NCBI GenBank assembly: GCA_025716815.1
Contig: JAIXMN010000012.1
Coordinates: forward strand, 744,001 to 808,000
Reading direction: 5' to 3'
Source: Dichotomocladium elegans
Taxonomy: Eukaryota; Mucoromycota; Mucoromycetes; Mucorales; Lichtheimiaceae
Length of the DNA: 64,000 bases
Below, piece by piece: positions 1 through 11,848 of the stretch; position 1 is the first letter of the stretch, and each line of letters starts with the position of its first letter. The position numbers were made by a program, and so were the translations under genes. Below the pieces are notes generated by a model. That model saw nothing but the letters and a program-made list of their open reading frames with translations, searched no databases and was not told the DNA's origin.

Positions 1-3000
1 CAAATTTCAGGATACTCTCAATATCTTGGTCCTCGAAGTCAGCCTGGTCCATCTTCTCTACCACCAAGTGGTCCATAACTAGCTTCGCCTTGGCAACTTG
101 CGCAATCTTCTCCTCCACAGAGTATCTTGTCATAAATCTGAGAACCAGAACAGGCTTGGTTTGACCGATGCGATACGCTCTCCCGACGGCTTGCATATCG
201 ACATGTGGGTTACAATCAAAGTCCCAAATAATCACGGTATCTGCCGTTGCCAGGTTGATGCCCACACCTCCTGCTCGCGATGTGAGCAGGAAGACCTTGA
301 TATCGGAATCCTTCGCGTTAAAAGCATCTATGGATCGTGTACGGTCGACAGAAGGGGTCAGACCATCCAGACGTGCATACTTGATACGTTCGCCTGTCAA
401 GTAGTCTTCGAGTATATCAAGCATAATTCTTAATGTCGAGAAGATGAGGACTCGATGGCCATTTTGGAATAGCTTCGGAAGCATTTGGTGTAACACTTTG
501 AGTTTGGCGCATGCGTCAATCAACACCTGATGGGTGAGCTCTGGAGTCGCCTGCTGCACCTCAATCTCTGGTATTAGGTATGGGTGATTAAGTGCCTTGC
601 GAAGTTGCATCAAGATATTGCTTAGGCTTCTCCTGGATTGGGCAGATTTTTTGTTACCGCTATGCAATGCAGCGTATGAAATCAAATTCTTCTCCATGAG
701 ATTCTTGCAGACTTCTTTCTGTAAAGATGTCATCGAGACTGGAACTATAATCTCGTTTTTTGGAGGCAAGTTCTTCAATACGACCTCCTTTGTTCTCCTC
801 AAGAAGTAGGGCCTAAGTAGATCGTGTAGTCCCTGAACGTTATCACGTGTAAGCCCCGAGTAACGTTCTTCCAATGTCTCAATGTCGCCGAACTTGTCTG
901 GATCCACGAAATGCATAATATTGATCAATTCACGTATGTTGTTCTGTAAAGGTGTGCCTACCGATAAAAACAATATGTTGGGACGTTCTCAATATTAAAC
1001 GATAGAACTTACCCGTCATCAAAATTCTGTGGTCAGTATTTAATGTCATTAACTTCTTGAATAGCAGTGTATCATTATTCTTCATCCGCTGAGCTTCATC
1101 GATGACAAGAACAGGCCAGAAATCAACCTTATTGAATAAAGTAGTCTCGGCGAGGGCAGATTGGTATGTAAGAATGACAGCATGGCACCGTAATTTGTGC
1201 TGACCGTCGCGAAAGAGTTCCTTGTCACGAGTATAAAGTCGACTACGATTACTTCCATAAAAAGGGACAACCGTCATTTCAGGTGCCCATTTTTCAAACT
1301 CTCGAAGCCAATTAGATGCTGTGCTGTTCGGGACAACAATTAAGAATGGATAGATTCTGAACCTTGTGACCAGAAGGTTTAGGAACGAGACGATCTGGAT
1401 AGTTTTGCCTAAACAAGCGTTCATGAGTTCCTACAACAGCTCTTGATCACTGCTTCATCCCACCTAATCCCATATCGTCTGCTAAAACACATGAGGTCTT
1501 GCGCTCCCATTGGTACGTAAGCCAGCTAGAGATTTCATTAGATTGGTGATAATAATAATGTACGGTGTGAATCGCTTACTTCAAACCGTCCATTTGATGT
1601 GGCATCAGCGTACCACCTGTAATAAAACTAGGCTGTTTCTTCATTTCACGCTTACTATAATCTTCCGCTCTCGAAGCCTTGCGCACGTCCATAACAAGCT
1701 CCTTCATGTTCTCAGGCGGGATCACCTTGCAAGCTTGTGTATAACGATTTAAAGCATTCTGGTAATCAGCGTATAATTCAACGTCCTCTGGCGACGGTGG
1801 ACTATCCCAGCAGGCTACAAAATAATTATGCAAGTCTGATTACTACATTGTCATCTGATATTGCCATAGATATCACCTTGGTCATTGTCAAGTTCCTGAA
1901 ATTTTGCGAAGACCTTGTGCAGGAATCTGTCGCTGCTCTCTACTCGGTTGCCATCCTTGTCTTGTACATCCATGATCCGATCGATCTTTTTCCACGCGAG
2001 CGGAACAAGTTCCTTTTCTGTCGCATGCATTCGATTCTTGTGCAGATCGGTATAGGTCTTATAGGTAGCCTTTGCGACGCATTTCAACCATCCCTCGGAA
2101 ACCCAAGTAAGATGCCGGTACGATGTGTCAGACCATTTGACGAGAAACTCTTTTGACTTATCCAGTGCTTGCGAAAGTGTGATGTGGAGCTTTTTTTCTG
2201 CAGGTTCGCCTGAAATACGCCATGTAATAATGCGATCGATTTTCTTGTCATATACAATGCATTCAGGACAGGTATTCTTCTCGTTGCAGATTTTTATCGT
2301 TTTATCGTGTATCGGGAGGGTAAACATGAGATCCTCGAACCGCGTGCTTTCGTCAGGGAAAGGCGGGAGGCATTTATAATGGTAAGACCTGGTACAACGA
2401 AGACAGCGAAAAAGACCGGTGCCATCCTCTATTTTTGGTGCCTGAGACATAGGCGTAGTCGCTGCTGTGCTCAGATCAAGTGGCATTGCTTGGTCAACAA
2501 CCCCGTTCGACTGTGCGGCCGCTTCGCTGTTCTCAGATCCGGAGCTTTGAGCAAGCACATTTGAGAGGAGTTTGACATTTTTGATGCTATGTACTTGATG
2601 GCATCCATCACAGGCCGGTATTCCTTCAGCACTGCTAGATTTTGCGGAAAGGCAACTACTGCACTGGAAAGCCTTCCCCAATTTTCCATCCCTCAAACAG
2701 TCTCTCATATGCTTTTTTGACAGCTTAGGGAGACATCCTTCATGCGTTGCTGCGGAACATGTGACACACAGTAAAAGTCGTCCTTCTTCTTCTGATGACA
2801 TGATCAAGCTGTCCTTGGACCGTTTCGGTGATCCTTCCCTCTTTCTTTTTTTTCGTTGGTCTCCATTTGGCTTCCCTTTCCTTTTGCATCTTGAGCATAC
2901 AGACCAATGTCTCGCGATGACGTCCGGATCAACATAGTAGGGTATTCCTGTCATTGGATCTATGTTTTCCTGATGTAGTTCTGTTTCTGATACGTCAAAT

Positions 3001-3715
3001 ACATGGGATCTTGGCTGGGGTAATAGCGTAGAATCAGCTTGTGGATGTTGTTGATGTCTTGGACCGCCCCGCCCACGTCGCTTTGGAACAATGTCTTTTG
3101 TTGGTACGTTGCTTCTTCTATCGGAAGCCGACAAAGAAAGCTCAGGTTCAGAATTGCTCCCGATATAGCTTTCGTCCCCAGAACTACTGGGCGTAACCAG
3201 AATATCGGACATAGTATCATCTCGCGGCGCTGATTTCCTGGCCCGTCTGGCTGTTCTAAGTAGGAAGGGTGATTCGCTACGTTTGTTGTTCTCTTGCTCT
3301 TCTAATAAACCATGCTGGAAAGCTTCAAGGGCATCATAATCGATTTGACGGAGCATACGAAGTCCAATCTGTATTAGATTAGCTATCGCTTCTAGTTTTT
3401 CTCCTCGTGAGTGCCACAAGAACTGACGAATCCGAAAGCTACCTCTGTTATAATTCCATCCAACCATCGAATCTTGAAAGTTACTTTGCCAACATCAGAA
3501 ACGTGCTGTGACAGAATACGATCAATCTTGCCGTGTACGCTCACGATCGCTTGAACTTCATCATCGAGGGAGGAATGAGAAGGATGAGCGCAAGGATCGT
3601 CAAGGATATCGCGATCTTCGGCATTCGAAACGGGGAGGTTTACAGCGTCTACAATGCGCCATCGTTCAAGCAAATCCTTAGGATACAAAGTTTCAGGTAG
3701 AAAATCAGAAAACAT
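1..3715 (-). CDS. CHD/Mit1-like chromatin remodelling ATPase with PHD fingers and chromodomains, C-terminus cut by window edge
   Basis: Nuclear SNF2-family ATPase that would slide or space nucleosomes, probably in a repressive Mi-2/Mit1-type complex. The start is taken at 3715 (MFSDFLPETLYPKD). Reading down the minus strand there is a Cys-rich PHD-like finger (CSRCKRKGKP then CVTCSAATHEGCLP, about 2900-2650), a second one (FRCLRCTRSYHYKCLPPF, about 2400), then chromodomain sequence (KEFLVKWSDTSYRHLTWV, about 2140). The helicase follows: the Walker A motif DDMGLGKT is split by an intron at about 1410-1490, the DEAQ box (VLIDEAQRMKN type) lies near 1090-1110, LMTGTPLQNN spans another intron at about 960-1015, and motif VI (AVGRAYRIGQTKP) is near 145-185. 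I see introns near 3405-3450, 1833-1851, 1530-1580, 1410-1490 and 960-1012. PHD plus chromo plus SNF2 order is the CHD3/Mit1 pattern; whether it is the exact Mit1 orthologue is inference. Confidence 0.9.
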
Positions 3716-4809
3716 AACAAACCTTAAATCGAAGACTGGTTCATTTTACTTACATGTTTGCTGATAGTATTGTAAAGATGTCTAGAATTAGAAGTCGCAA
3801 CCATGAGAGTGTAGACACCTTTTCCAAGGGGTATGAACAACGGGATATTGAAGCGAAGCAACCCGGATAAGTCGGAGACAAGTCAGGAAGGTGAGATATC
3901 GCACAAAACCGGACAAGTCACACCTGCTATGCCAACTTTCGCACTATGCCATCACGCTGAAAAGGGGACCGTCTTGTTGCAGACCCGCAAGATGTGGCTT
4001 CACAAGAGAATAACGATCAAGTCGACAATTCATCACAACAGAACTGGGAGTTCTTTGAACGTTACTGTCATATTATATTCGCTATACGCTTTGCATTTAG
4101 CCTGGATCAAAAATACGAGAGGACCAGTACCGGAGAAATAACTTTGATATTTATCATTTACTATGCAGAACAAAACCACTCCATGTTATTTTCCTCATGC
4201 TAAGCTGAGGATGCATCGCGCATAGTCTTTGGGCTATGCAAATTCAAGAGGAGAACAATGCGTCCGTAAATCGTTGTTTCAGAACCCAATCATTCACTGG
4301 TTCGAGTCTATAGCAATGACCACATCACCGCCTTAACCCATTTCTTCTGCTCTTCAGGAACTCGACTCTAAAAAGTATTGACTTGGATCAGTGGAAGTTC
4401 AATAGGTGTTTCTTTAGTTTTCTTTCAAAAAATGGTAAATTAGAGCTTATTTGCATCGGCGCACTTAGCCAAAGTGTTCTTCGGTCTTTGCATCACGTAC
4501 TTTCTATCAATTACGGTTGCATCGTTTTACTGTAGGTTCGTCAAGATCGTTTATTTCTTATATAATTGCTAAGACAATGGATATATTCTTGTTTAAAGCA
4601 GTCTAAATAACGATTTTACGGGTCTCATTGATAATAAATACGTGAACGCCACCAAGTTCTAACATTTCTGTAAAAATTGTTTTCCCGGCTTGTTTGATAT
4701 TGCAATGCCATCATCGTGCCGAACAAACATGTACAGTTCTTACTGCAGCTGATGCATCCAAGCCTTCTCTGGCATCAGTTTGAAGAATCCGAACTTGCCT
4801 TGGTTAATG
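3716..4809. other. 1.1 kb without recognisable gene
   Basis: Short overlapping open frames on the plus strand (3833-4141 and 3994-4203) show no family resemblance and no plausible splice continuity. The region holds the 5' flank of the CHD-like gene. I see no RNA gene and no clear transposon end. Confidence 0.5.
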
Positions 4810-5307
4810 TTAAGTTGCGTATGGATAATTGGATTCCATTTCTTGCATCGGAAGGTCTATATTCTTTCGCTCGCGAAAATGTGCAATAGCAGATATTAAA
4901 TGTGGGTAGAAGCCGATACCGGGAAAGTACATTTCCTCATCATTGAAATAGATTAAGAAAGGTGGATGAATCATACAAGAGATGGAAACCGTGATCGTCA
5001 TAAAAAGAGATATAAGGCAAGAGGATAACCGCATCCACCAATGCTTCTTATGACTTAGAAAACCGAGAACACTACATGTTACAAGGCGAACTGGCCATTT
5101 AATGTGGGATTCTCTTCTTATCCCAAACTTCCGTGATCTCTTCTGCTTGTTCACCATCGGTACTTCAAGGAAGTATCTTTTACCTTTGGTGTATATGCAT
5201 AATAAAAGGGGATCTGACGAAAGTCGGAGCCATTCCTGCCTTGGAACGGGATTCATCTGTATGCTTTGACCGAACCCCTCAAGCACGTCACTCGCGTTAA
5301 TCCTCAA
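4810..5307 (-). CDS. hypothetical single-exon ORF, 165 aa
   Basis: An uninterrupted frame of 165 codons with one hydrophobic stretch around the middle (LISLFMTITVSISCMI) and a basic segment before it (NKQKRSRKFGIRRESHIK). No domain is recognised. It lies between the CHD-like gene and RPB12 in a stretch otherwise without genes, so it may be a chance frame or a decayed gene. Start choice is arbitrary (first ATG). Confidence 0.2.
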   Translation of the reverse strand: MRINASDVLEGFGQSIQMNPVPRQEWLRLSSDPLLLCIYTKGKRYFLEVPMVNKQKRSRKFGIRRESHIKWPVRLVTCSVLGFLSHKKHWWMRLSSCLISLFMTITVSISCMIHPPFLIYFNDEEMYFPGIGFYPHLISAIAHFRERKNIDLPMQEMESNYPYAT

Positions 5308-5414
5308 CTAATACCATATCTAAACCCATTAATAGGCAGATGCTTTATATGATACTGTGATGAGAGGGTAAGAATAAGAATGACATTGTACGAGAGGAAT
5401 GGATAAATGCAGTT

Positions 5415-5713
5415 TTAACGAGCTTCGAATTGAACCACTGTGCAAAATAAATTAGTTTGCGACCGGATCATATGAATTCATGCCATCTCCTTACTTCTCT
5501 TTGTTCGTTTCTTGTACATGATTCTATGACCGCAGTCCTGGCAACGGATGGGTTCTCGAGGCTTCAGCTGGTTCTCAGTTCCGCAGTCTATAAAGTGTTT
5601 TTTTAGAGAATTTCAAGTGATTGCAACAATCACAGATTTAATGAAGTACCAGCACAAATGTAGACCATAGCAGCGGTGGGGGTACGAATGGGGGTGCTTT
5701 GAAAGCCTTCCAT
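5415..5713 (-). CDS. rpb12: RPB12 (RPABC4), common small zinc-binding subunit of RNA polymerases I, II and III
   Basis: Three exons give a 59-residue protein: 5713-5650, 5587-5495 and 5437-5415. Exon borders are GT...AG and the phases close exactly. The protein has the two CxxC pairs of the zinc ribbon (YICADCGTEN and [18 protein letters not shown]) and ends in MVQFEAR, the invariant tail of this family. It is an essential shared subunit of the three nuclear RNA polymerases, bridging the RPB3/RPB10 assembly platform. The N-terminal extension before MVYIC is short and serine/threonine/proline rich, as usual. The 23-nt last exon and the splitting of codons at both introns make it easy to miss with an ORF caller. 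It is divergent from the eIF2B-beta gene starting at 5884. Confidence 0.96.
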
Positions 5714-5883
5714 TGGAGTCGATTGAGTGAATAATAATAAAAAAAAGAGACCGGTCGCTTTTCCCGCTGCGGCTTTAGCATTGGCTTTATCCCAGCCACC
5801 ATCTCCAGCGCCTCGGCCTACAAAATTTAGTGCTTTTTCTTCTCTCCCTCTCTCTTGTACTCTCTTTTCCCTCTTTTACAGCT
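5714..5883. promoter_or_regulatory. shared divergent promoter of rpb12 and eIF2B-beta
   Basis: Only 170 bases separate the two divergent start codons. The plus-strand side carries a long pyrimidine tract (about 5829-5878, TTCTCTCCC/TCTCTC runs) directly before the eIF2B-beta start, a common core-promoter feature of fungal housekeeping genes. No TATA box is evident. The regulatory role is inferred from position. Confidence 0.5.
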
Positions 5884-7516
5884 ATGTCTTTACCGCCTGC
5901 CCTTGCAGCAACAGTTGAGAATTTTATTACTCGGCTCAAGAGACGGTAGTGTTATGAATTGAATGTATGCGGCTCCGATTGCTCTCGCCTGATTACGTCT
6001 ATTTGCAGCCAAGTCATCGGCTCTTATGAGGTTGCGAAAGAAACAGCAGTAATTCTTCGACAAGTGGTATCCATGAGTCGGTGGCGCGACATTGATGTAC
6101 TTGTCGAGCTTATTCGAGACTTAGGTGGCCGACTAACTGCTGCCCAACCAAAAGGTACGCGAAGTTCTCGTTTTTTATACTTGTTGTATTTATCGTCTGT
6201 GGGGCCTGACTCTTTGCTTCGGTCCGAGCAGAGCTCGCAGTCGGCAATATTGTGCGCCGCGTCCTTAAGGTTATTCGGGAAGTTTCCCGTGGTGAATTGG
6301 AAACGCACAATATGCAGGACGAGGACGAAGAGAGGGATGAATCGGAATCGGACAACGGAGAGTATGACGAGCCTTTGAGCGTCAGGGACTTATCGGCGGC
6401 CAGCAGTCAAATTGGATCAGGCAGCGAACGACCACAGATCATGATGGAGTCATCCATGTTCCGACTGCTGGCTGCAGATGTTGGCGAAAGCTCAAGTGAT
6501 ACGCCAGAAAAAAAAGCATACACTCTCAAACCCGTCATTATCCAGGAAATCAACGAAGAGATTATTGCGGATTTGGAGACGGTCTACAAGGGCATTGCCG
6601 ATCAGGCGATTGACTATATTCATGCCAAGTGAGGTTTTATCTTATTGAACTTTGTAATATGCAACTGACGAGCTTCTGTCGCTCTTAGCGAGGTGATAAT
6701 GACCATTGGTAAATCACGCACAGTGCAAGAATTTTTGATCCGCGCTGCACAAAAACGAAAGTTTCAAGTGATCGTCGCTGAGACCGCTCCTACGTAAGTA
6801 TTGTCCTTCATGAGTCATATTAAAGCTGATGTTCTCCTTGCATTTCCCTTGGCATAGATATCAAGGTCATGAAATGGCGGCTGCTCTAGCGAAAGCTGGT
6901 ATCGATACCACTGTTATCGTCGATTCGGCTATCTTCGCTGCCATGCCACGTGTCAACAAGGTTGTTCTGGGTTCACACGCAGGCAAGTGTTATCTTAGGA
7001 TGCGGATATGATGTGTTGTGAGGATCTGACAGAAGGTTGACTTAGTCCTCGCGAATGGAGGACTGGTTGCTGTGACGGGATCACAACTTCTTGCTACTGC
7101 AGCAAAGCACCACTCCACACCCGTCCTAGTGTGCACAGCCTTATACAAACTCTCTCCAGTATTTGCATACGACGCAGATACGTTCAACATCACAGTTGCG
7201 CCCAATAGTGTGCTGGATTTCCAGCAAGGTCCATTAATTGATAAGGTCTACGTCTCCAATCCATACTATGATTATGTTGCACCGGAGCTTGTGAGCCTAT
7301 TTGTCCACAATCTGTAAGCGGATCGTCGGGTGATGTTTGGTTGAATGGGGTTAACTAACGAGCGAATGTTAATAATAGCGGTTCTGCGCCACCTACTTAT
7401 GTGTATCGGTAAGCAATTTTTTGAACTATCTCGGTTCCTATGACGCATCCTGACTCGACATTTCCACAAATAGCCTGATCAACGATAACTATGACCCAGA
7501 AGACACCACTCTGTAA
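5884..7516 (+). CDS. GCD7: translation initiation factor eIF2B subunit beta
   Basis: Regulatory subunit of the guanine-nucleotide exchange factor that recharges eIF2 with GTP; with alpha and delta it senses phosphorylated eIF2 in the cytoplasm. Exon 1 begins [20 protein letters not shown] and joins by an intron at 5946-6008 to [20 protein letters not shown]. Later exons carry the family core: [104 protein letters not shown], and the end [20 protein letters not shown]. At least seven short introns are needed. An acidic, serine-rich insert after about residue 90 ([15 protein letters not shown]) is as found in other fungi. The start is set by the splice-compatible first ATG after the pyrimidine tract. 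Confidence 0.95.
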
Positions 7517-7818
7517 AGTACATCATTCCCTATATAGAAAAATGCTAAGATAGCATCGTCATCCGCATTTGCAGAAAAGGGCATTGTCTAATTAATCACT
7601 GCTTCGGCAAGCACATTGTACTGCCTCTCTGGCTGCATAATATGAATCACCTTGTGTTTAAGCGTGTTCTCACTCGACTTAAACGTAGGACTGGGGTGCT
7701 GACTGTGGCTATGTGTTTATAGTAACTGCAGTGCTGTACACAATGCAGAGGTGATGGAATCAAATAGTGTTGGATGAAGAATGTATTTTTTTTTCTGTGA
7801 ATGTCGATATATACGAGT
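7517..7818. other. convergent 3' intergenic region
   Basis: About 300 bases between the converging 3' ends of eIF2B-beta and the mL59-like gene. It is AT-rich with poly-T runs (near 7786-7797) and holds no supported gene. Confidence 0.5.
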
Positions 7819-8286
7819 CTAAAATGGCAGTGATGACTTTTGCTTAGCGGCTTCCTTGAGCTTGTCCTTTTTTTCAAAAATAAAAAAGAAGTTAAAACAG
7901 GCACATGCAAGAGAGATGTAGTTTTGTTTCTTTTTCTTTTTTACCTCCTTCCAGGCTTGGATGGTCTGAGGCATCTTTTCGAGGTTACTCCGGATAGTTT
8001 GTTGACGTTCAGCGCGTGTGCGTTCGTGTTTCTCAAGCTTGTTCGGTTTCGTACGAAGTGGTTTTTTGGCGGCTACTGGCGGAAGGCCGATGGAGAGGGG
8101 ATCAATGCCCTGTTGGATGCATGCCTTGCGCAGATCGTTCTGGACACGCAGACTGATCTGTGGTGGTCGCCAGAAGCCCTTCTGCTTGGCCTCGTTGAAC
8201 ACAAATTGGGGCTTCACATCGGCCTCGGTTAATGGTTTGGTGAGGCGCTCAAGGAATTTTGCCGAGAAAACACGTTTGCTGGACAT
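7819..8286 (-). CDS. mitochondrial large ribosomal subunit protein, mL59 (MRPL25) type
   Basis: Small basic protein expected in the fungal mitochondrial large ribosomal subunit. Two exons (8286-7945 and 7866-7819) give about 130 residues, from MSSKRVFSAKFLERLTKPL to KQKSSLPF. The centre has W-R-P-P-x-I-S-x-R (GFWRPPQISLRVQNDLRKAC) followed by GLPP, the pattern I associate with the fungal mL59/MRPL25 domain, and a Lys/Arg-rich C-terminal helix. An in-frame ATG lies upstream at 8361, but the peptide it adds is unlike the family, so 8286 is preferred. The 78-nt intron is a multiple of three with no stop codon, so retention would give a longer protein. Family assignment is from remembered pattern, not a search. 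Confidence 0.6.
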   Translation of the reverse strand: MSSKRVFSAKFLERLTKPLTEADVKPQFVFNEAKQKGFWRPPQISLRVQNDLRKACIQQGIDPLSIGLPPVAAKKPLRTKPNKLEKHERTRAERQQTIRSNLEKMPQTIQAWKEVKKKKKQNYISLACACFNFFFIFEKKDKLKEAAKQKSSLPF

Positions 8287-8779
8287 GGTGATATCAATGG
8301 TGGATGTGTACTGTGTTTTATTCTCTTTCCCGCACCCCCAGTCCACTCCATCTTCCCCCACCCGATGAGAGGCAACTGAAAATAAAAAAAAAGGAAGTCC
8401 ACCACCAGAACAGTCACACTTAACTGGTCACGTGCCATGAACTTTTTCATTTATCGCATAAAATTATATGGAACTGCCGTAACAGATTCTCTACAACTTG
8501 GACTTACCAACCCAACTCACATCATATGTATCCAGATGTGCACATGGTGGAGGATGGGCGATGCGCCAGGAGCAACGCTAGAAGCACTGGAAGGAACCCA
8601 CCAGAAGCAGCGGCGACGCGACGGTAGCGACAAGCACAGAAAACGCCAGAAGCAACGGCTCTCGGTAAAAAGAAGGAAAAGACCCTTCCCCAAGGCAGCC
8701 TCATCATGTCCCCACCAAGTGATCTGGTATCCTTTTCGACCTCCCTCCCAAGGCTCATCAAGTAACAATACGACTGGTC

Positions 8780-9040
8780 AATCTACAAAAAATATCTTCC
8801 TCCGTATTCTACTCAACTAAATGCAACCGAGCAGTTCTGGTCAGCCATCAGGAATAAAGTTAAGCGAAATAATGTTTGGAAAAAGAATCACTCACGACAA
8901 GGATTAGTGAAGCATGTAACAGCTTATATTTTAATGATATCCAAGGCTTTGTTTCTCATTCTGTTAAATGCTTTGACAAGTGTCTCGACAAAGAGAGGCT
9001 ATAAAACCGCTATGCAAGAGCGTAGATGGATACGGAACAA
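8780..9040 (+). mobile_element. Tc1/mariner-type transposase C-terminal fragment (decayed)
   Basis: The frame reads YSTQLNATEQFWSAIRNKVK, equivalent to the transposase C-terminus YSPELNPMEQFWSVAKSKVK in the better copy at 18.6-19.7 kb, then GFVSHSVKCFDKCLDK-like sequence. The upstream catalytic part is missing or unrecognisable, so it is a dead fragment. The stretch 8437-8780 before it has low-complexity basic ORFs with no recognised family. Confidence 0.65.
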
Positions 9041-9889
9041 GTCAGGAGAGCAGAAGGTAGGCACCGGCTGAGAATGAATTGGCAGTGATAGTGCTGGGAA
9101 TGGAGTAGGAGAGAGATCAGGAAACTACTCTATAAAACAACACTAAGCTACTAATCAGAGATTGTCTCTGACAGGAAGAGATCAAGAAAGGACAAGACAG
9201 GAACTACACTACGGGGATGAGTATTAGGTACTTTCCGTTACACGGCATGCACCAAGTCGGACAACTATCCGAAAGAATCAATAGCCTAGGTACAGGCAGA
9301 AATTGGAGGGTGTGAAATGATCGACCAGCCAGAACAACTTTTTTTGTCAAAGGATCTGATCCAAATGGCCATATTTTGAAAGAATGTCCTCGACAAAAAA
9401 ACCTTGGAGGATACAGTATTCTAGGTTTGAAATCATCAGCTACCGAATAATTTGTCTGGTTTACGCAAACTGCTGATGGATATGCCACTTAATTTGCTTG
9501 TCCTTGATCCCTTCCAATGGCTCTGCATCCGCTCTTTCGATCCCTTTCAACCGCGCGATACCGTCCTACTGCCTCTGTGCCCAATTTCAATGGGATTTTC
9601 TCTACTTCACAGGATTGCAAGCAGCCTTGCCATTTGAAGGAATACAACCGCGAGTAATGAGCCCAATAAAACAAAGCAATGTTCAGGAGCATCACAACAA
9701 ATATATGGTATCTTTCGTTTGCCACTGTATTTCAAATCCTAGAATGGGCGTCTGCTTCATAGTCTTTTACAATATTACAATATGAATTTAAACCAACAAA
9801 AGTTATGACTAAAGTCAGCTTTCATTGAATTTAATATATACAGGAGGCCATAACTGGCTGTAATGATAACTTGAAACAGGGCCATTAAT
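9041..9889. other. 850 bases of unassigned, probably transposon-derived sequence
   Basis: Short frames on both strands (9204-9488 minus, 9498-9785 plus) have no recognised domain. Position between two Tc1 remnants suggests debris. No gene is supported. Confidence 0.4.
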
Positions 9890-10620
9890 TTTTAGCTATG
9901 TTCCATTGATTATGAAAAATGAATGAACCTTGTCACTGAAAAAAGGTTCGGTTTCAGCCTGTAGACAGGAATATTGATGCAAAGATCCAAGCGCGCCTTG
10001 ACTGGATGCGCCGAAGGGCATGCTGTCATTGACTATAGAAGAAACTCTCTTTCCTTTGATGAGTCTGAATTCCATATTATCATGAAGCGCAGCATGGTTT
10101 GTCCAAGAATAGGACTTTTGCAGTAGTTACAAAGCCGAAAATAAGAGCGAGAGAAAACTATAATCTTGGAAGCAATCTCGGTATCAGGCATCATTGAATG
10201 AAGCTTGGGATTCCCATAACCACTAGCCAAGAAAAGAAAAAGAGCGGGACAACCCATATCTGCAAGCAAAGAACCATAACCAAACACCATCTCAGCTTTC
10301 TTAAGGCTACCATGGATAAAAATCGATAAGTATGAACATATGAAGGGCAATTATTTGGTAGTGGGTAATCCACATATCCATAAGACTGAGGATATCTTTA
10401 AATACACCAGGTCTCGAGGATATCGATGGGCCTATCTCCCATCCTATTAAACAGTTCTGATAGGCTGTGAAGGGCAAATCAAAACGTAATAGGTTCTTGG
10501 AAGGTGTGACATTGATGACCCAAATCAATGAAGTATCGAATAGCTTGAAGTTGAGCGATTTCGAAGGATTTGTCTCTCATTCTTACAGGCGTCTAGCTGG
10601 CTATCGTAATGAAAGAAAAC
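9890..10620 (+). mobile_element. Tc1/mariner-type transposase remnant with many stops
   Basis: Translation in changing frames matches the copy at 18.6-19.7 kb along the catalytic half: R-L-D-W-M-R-R near 9995-10010, FDESEFHI (for FLDKAGFHI) near 10055-10080, the LSFLKATMD segment near 10290-10315, a degraded MKGHYLVIDNAPIH near 10340-10385, IKQF..AVKGKSKRNRFLE near 10447-10500 and FEGFVSHS near 10560-10585. There are numerous in-frame stops and indels, so no active enzyme remains. The homology shows the element lies on the plus strand. Confidence 0.75.
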
Positions 10621-11561
10621 CATGATCCGACTTGTGATAATTCTACAGAGACCATCACGTTTTGCATATGGATATGAATATGTTAAGAAGGGAGGAAAAG
10701 AAGAAACATGACAAGATATCAGATCCCAGATTTCTTTGGATATGTTGAAGGATTGTTAAGTTATGAAAGATCAATACTGCTAAATGCAATGATGCAGTAT
10801 TAGGGCGGACCTCGGACAAAACGGAGAAATAGACTCTATACCTATGATAGGTGAATGGCCACTCTACTGATTGTTTTCGAACAACTCATCAGAGAAACAG
10901 ATGATAAATAACTTTGTATGCTGTGAGATCTTTGTGTAGCGTATGTTGTTTGTCATTGATAGTAAGTGTGTAATTACTGTCGTGTCTGGCATGATTTGTG
11001 TCGCGATATCAAAAGTAAGTAGTGAGAGCCATTCCGATAGCGGTTAGGTTTATACAAACGTACACACTTATTATCAATCTTTGTTTTTTCTCTGATAAAG
11101 TTCACTACCTTCGAGTCCCACGATTTATTAACGTCTGTTTACACCGTCCACTGCAATTACATACATGTTCATTGATATGTGACAACAGGTTTGATGCAGT
11201 AGTGGTCTTAGCACACAGGGCGTGGCGCACAACGGCACGGACTCTCTTACTGCTTTTAATCAGATATTGTTACGTTCTGACTGATTGGATCATCCCTGAT
11301 GCGCTTGTTTGCAGCTAGTCACCACCTGTATGCATCCTGATCATCATAATAACACTATGGAAAAATCAAAGGGCCCGTTTAAACTTGTCTGCAGCAAGGC
11401 TGTGGTCTGGTAAATAAGAAGCATCGTGAAATAGCAGCGATGAGAGTCGTAAATGTAAGTCTTTGGAAGGAGGATATCATCTGATACGTCACGGTATTTG
11501 TTCAACATTGTCGATCACATGGATGACTGATTTCTCATAAATAATAGAGATTCTGAGCGAA
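10621..11561. other. 940 bases without recognisable gene
   Basis: AT-rich sequence with one 98-codon frame (11022-11318 plus) that resembles nothing I know and has no gene-like context. No RNA gene or complete repeat is seen. Confidence 0.4.
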
Positions 11562-11801
11562 CTATTTCCTCTTGTCAAATCCTTCCTTGGCTTCTCTTCC
11601 ACGGGCTATCCGGTATGAATCTTTATACCGACTTGCTTGTCGTCTGAATCTAATTCCTTCTGTCCTTTGTAGATTGATCAACCGTACCCGTACTTGATGA
11701 GCCATGGAAGAGAGGCCAAAACGGAATTGCATCATGCGGCGGGGTCGCGGTTTGGCTACCTTCGGGTAAGGTCTTCCCTCTGTCTTTTTTGCGTCTTGCA
11801 T
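11562..11801 (-). CDS. small basic protein fragment, function unknown
   Basis: A Lys/Arg-rich frame ending DSYRIARGREAKEGFDKRK. The same frame stays open upstream to about 11858 (RKIGDARQEERQKEAQA), but then meets a stop and no ATG in frame, right where the dispersed repeat at 11849-11990 begins. The charge and length recall organellar ribosomal or assembly proteins, yet I cannot assign a family. It may be the 3' exon of a gene whose first exon lies further upstream, or a gene cut by the repeat. Confidence 0.4.
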   Translation of the reverse strand: MQDAKKTEGRPYPKVAKPRPRRMMQFRFGLSSMAHQVRVRLINLQRTEGIRFRRQASRYKDSYRIARGREAKEGFDKRK

Positions 11802-11848
11802 TGCCTGTGCCTCTTTCTGCCGCTCCTCCTGACGCGCATCACCAATCT

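Noticed and set aside
4300..4330. CACTGGTTCGAGTCTATAG as a possible tRNA
   Set aside because: Stem bases do not pair and no other tRNA arms are present.
5727..5918. 63-codon plus-strand ORF before eIF2B-beta
   Set aside because: It overlaps the RPB12 promoter and the real first exon of eIF2B-beta, which splices in another frame; composition is a pyrimidine tract.
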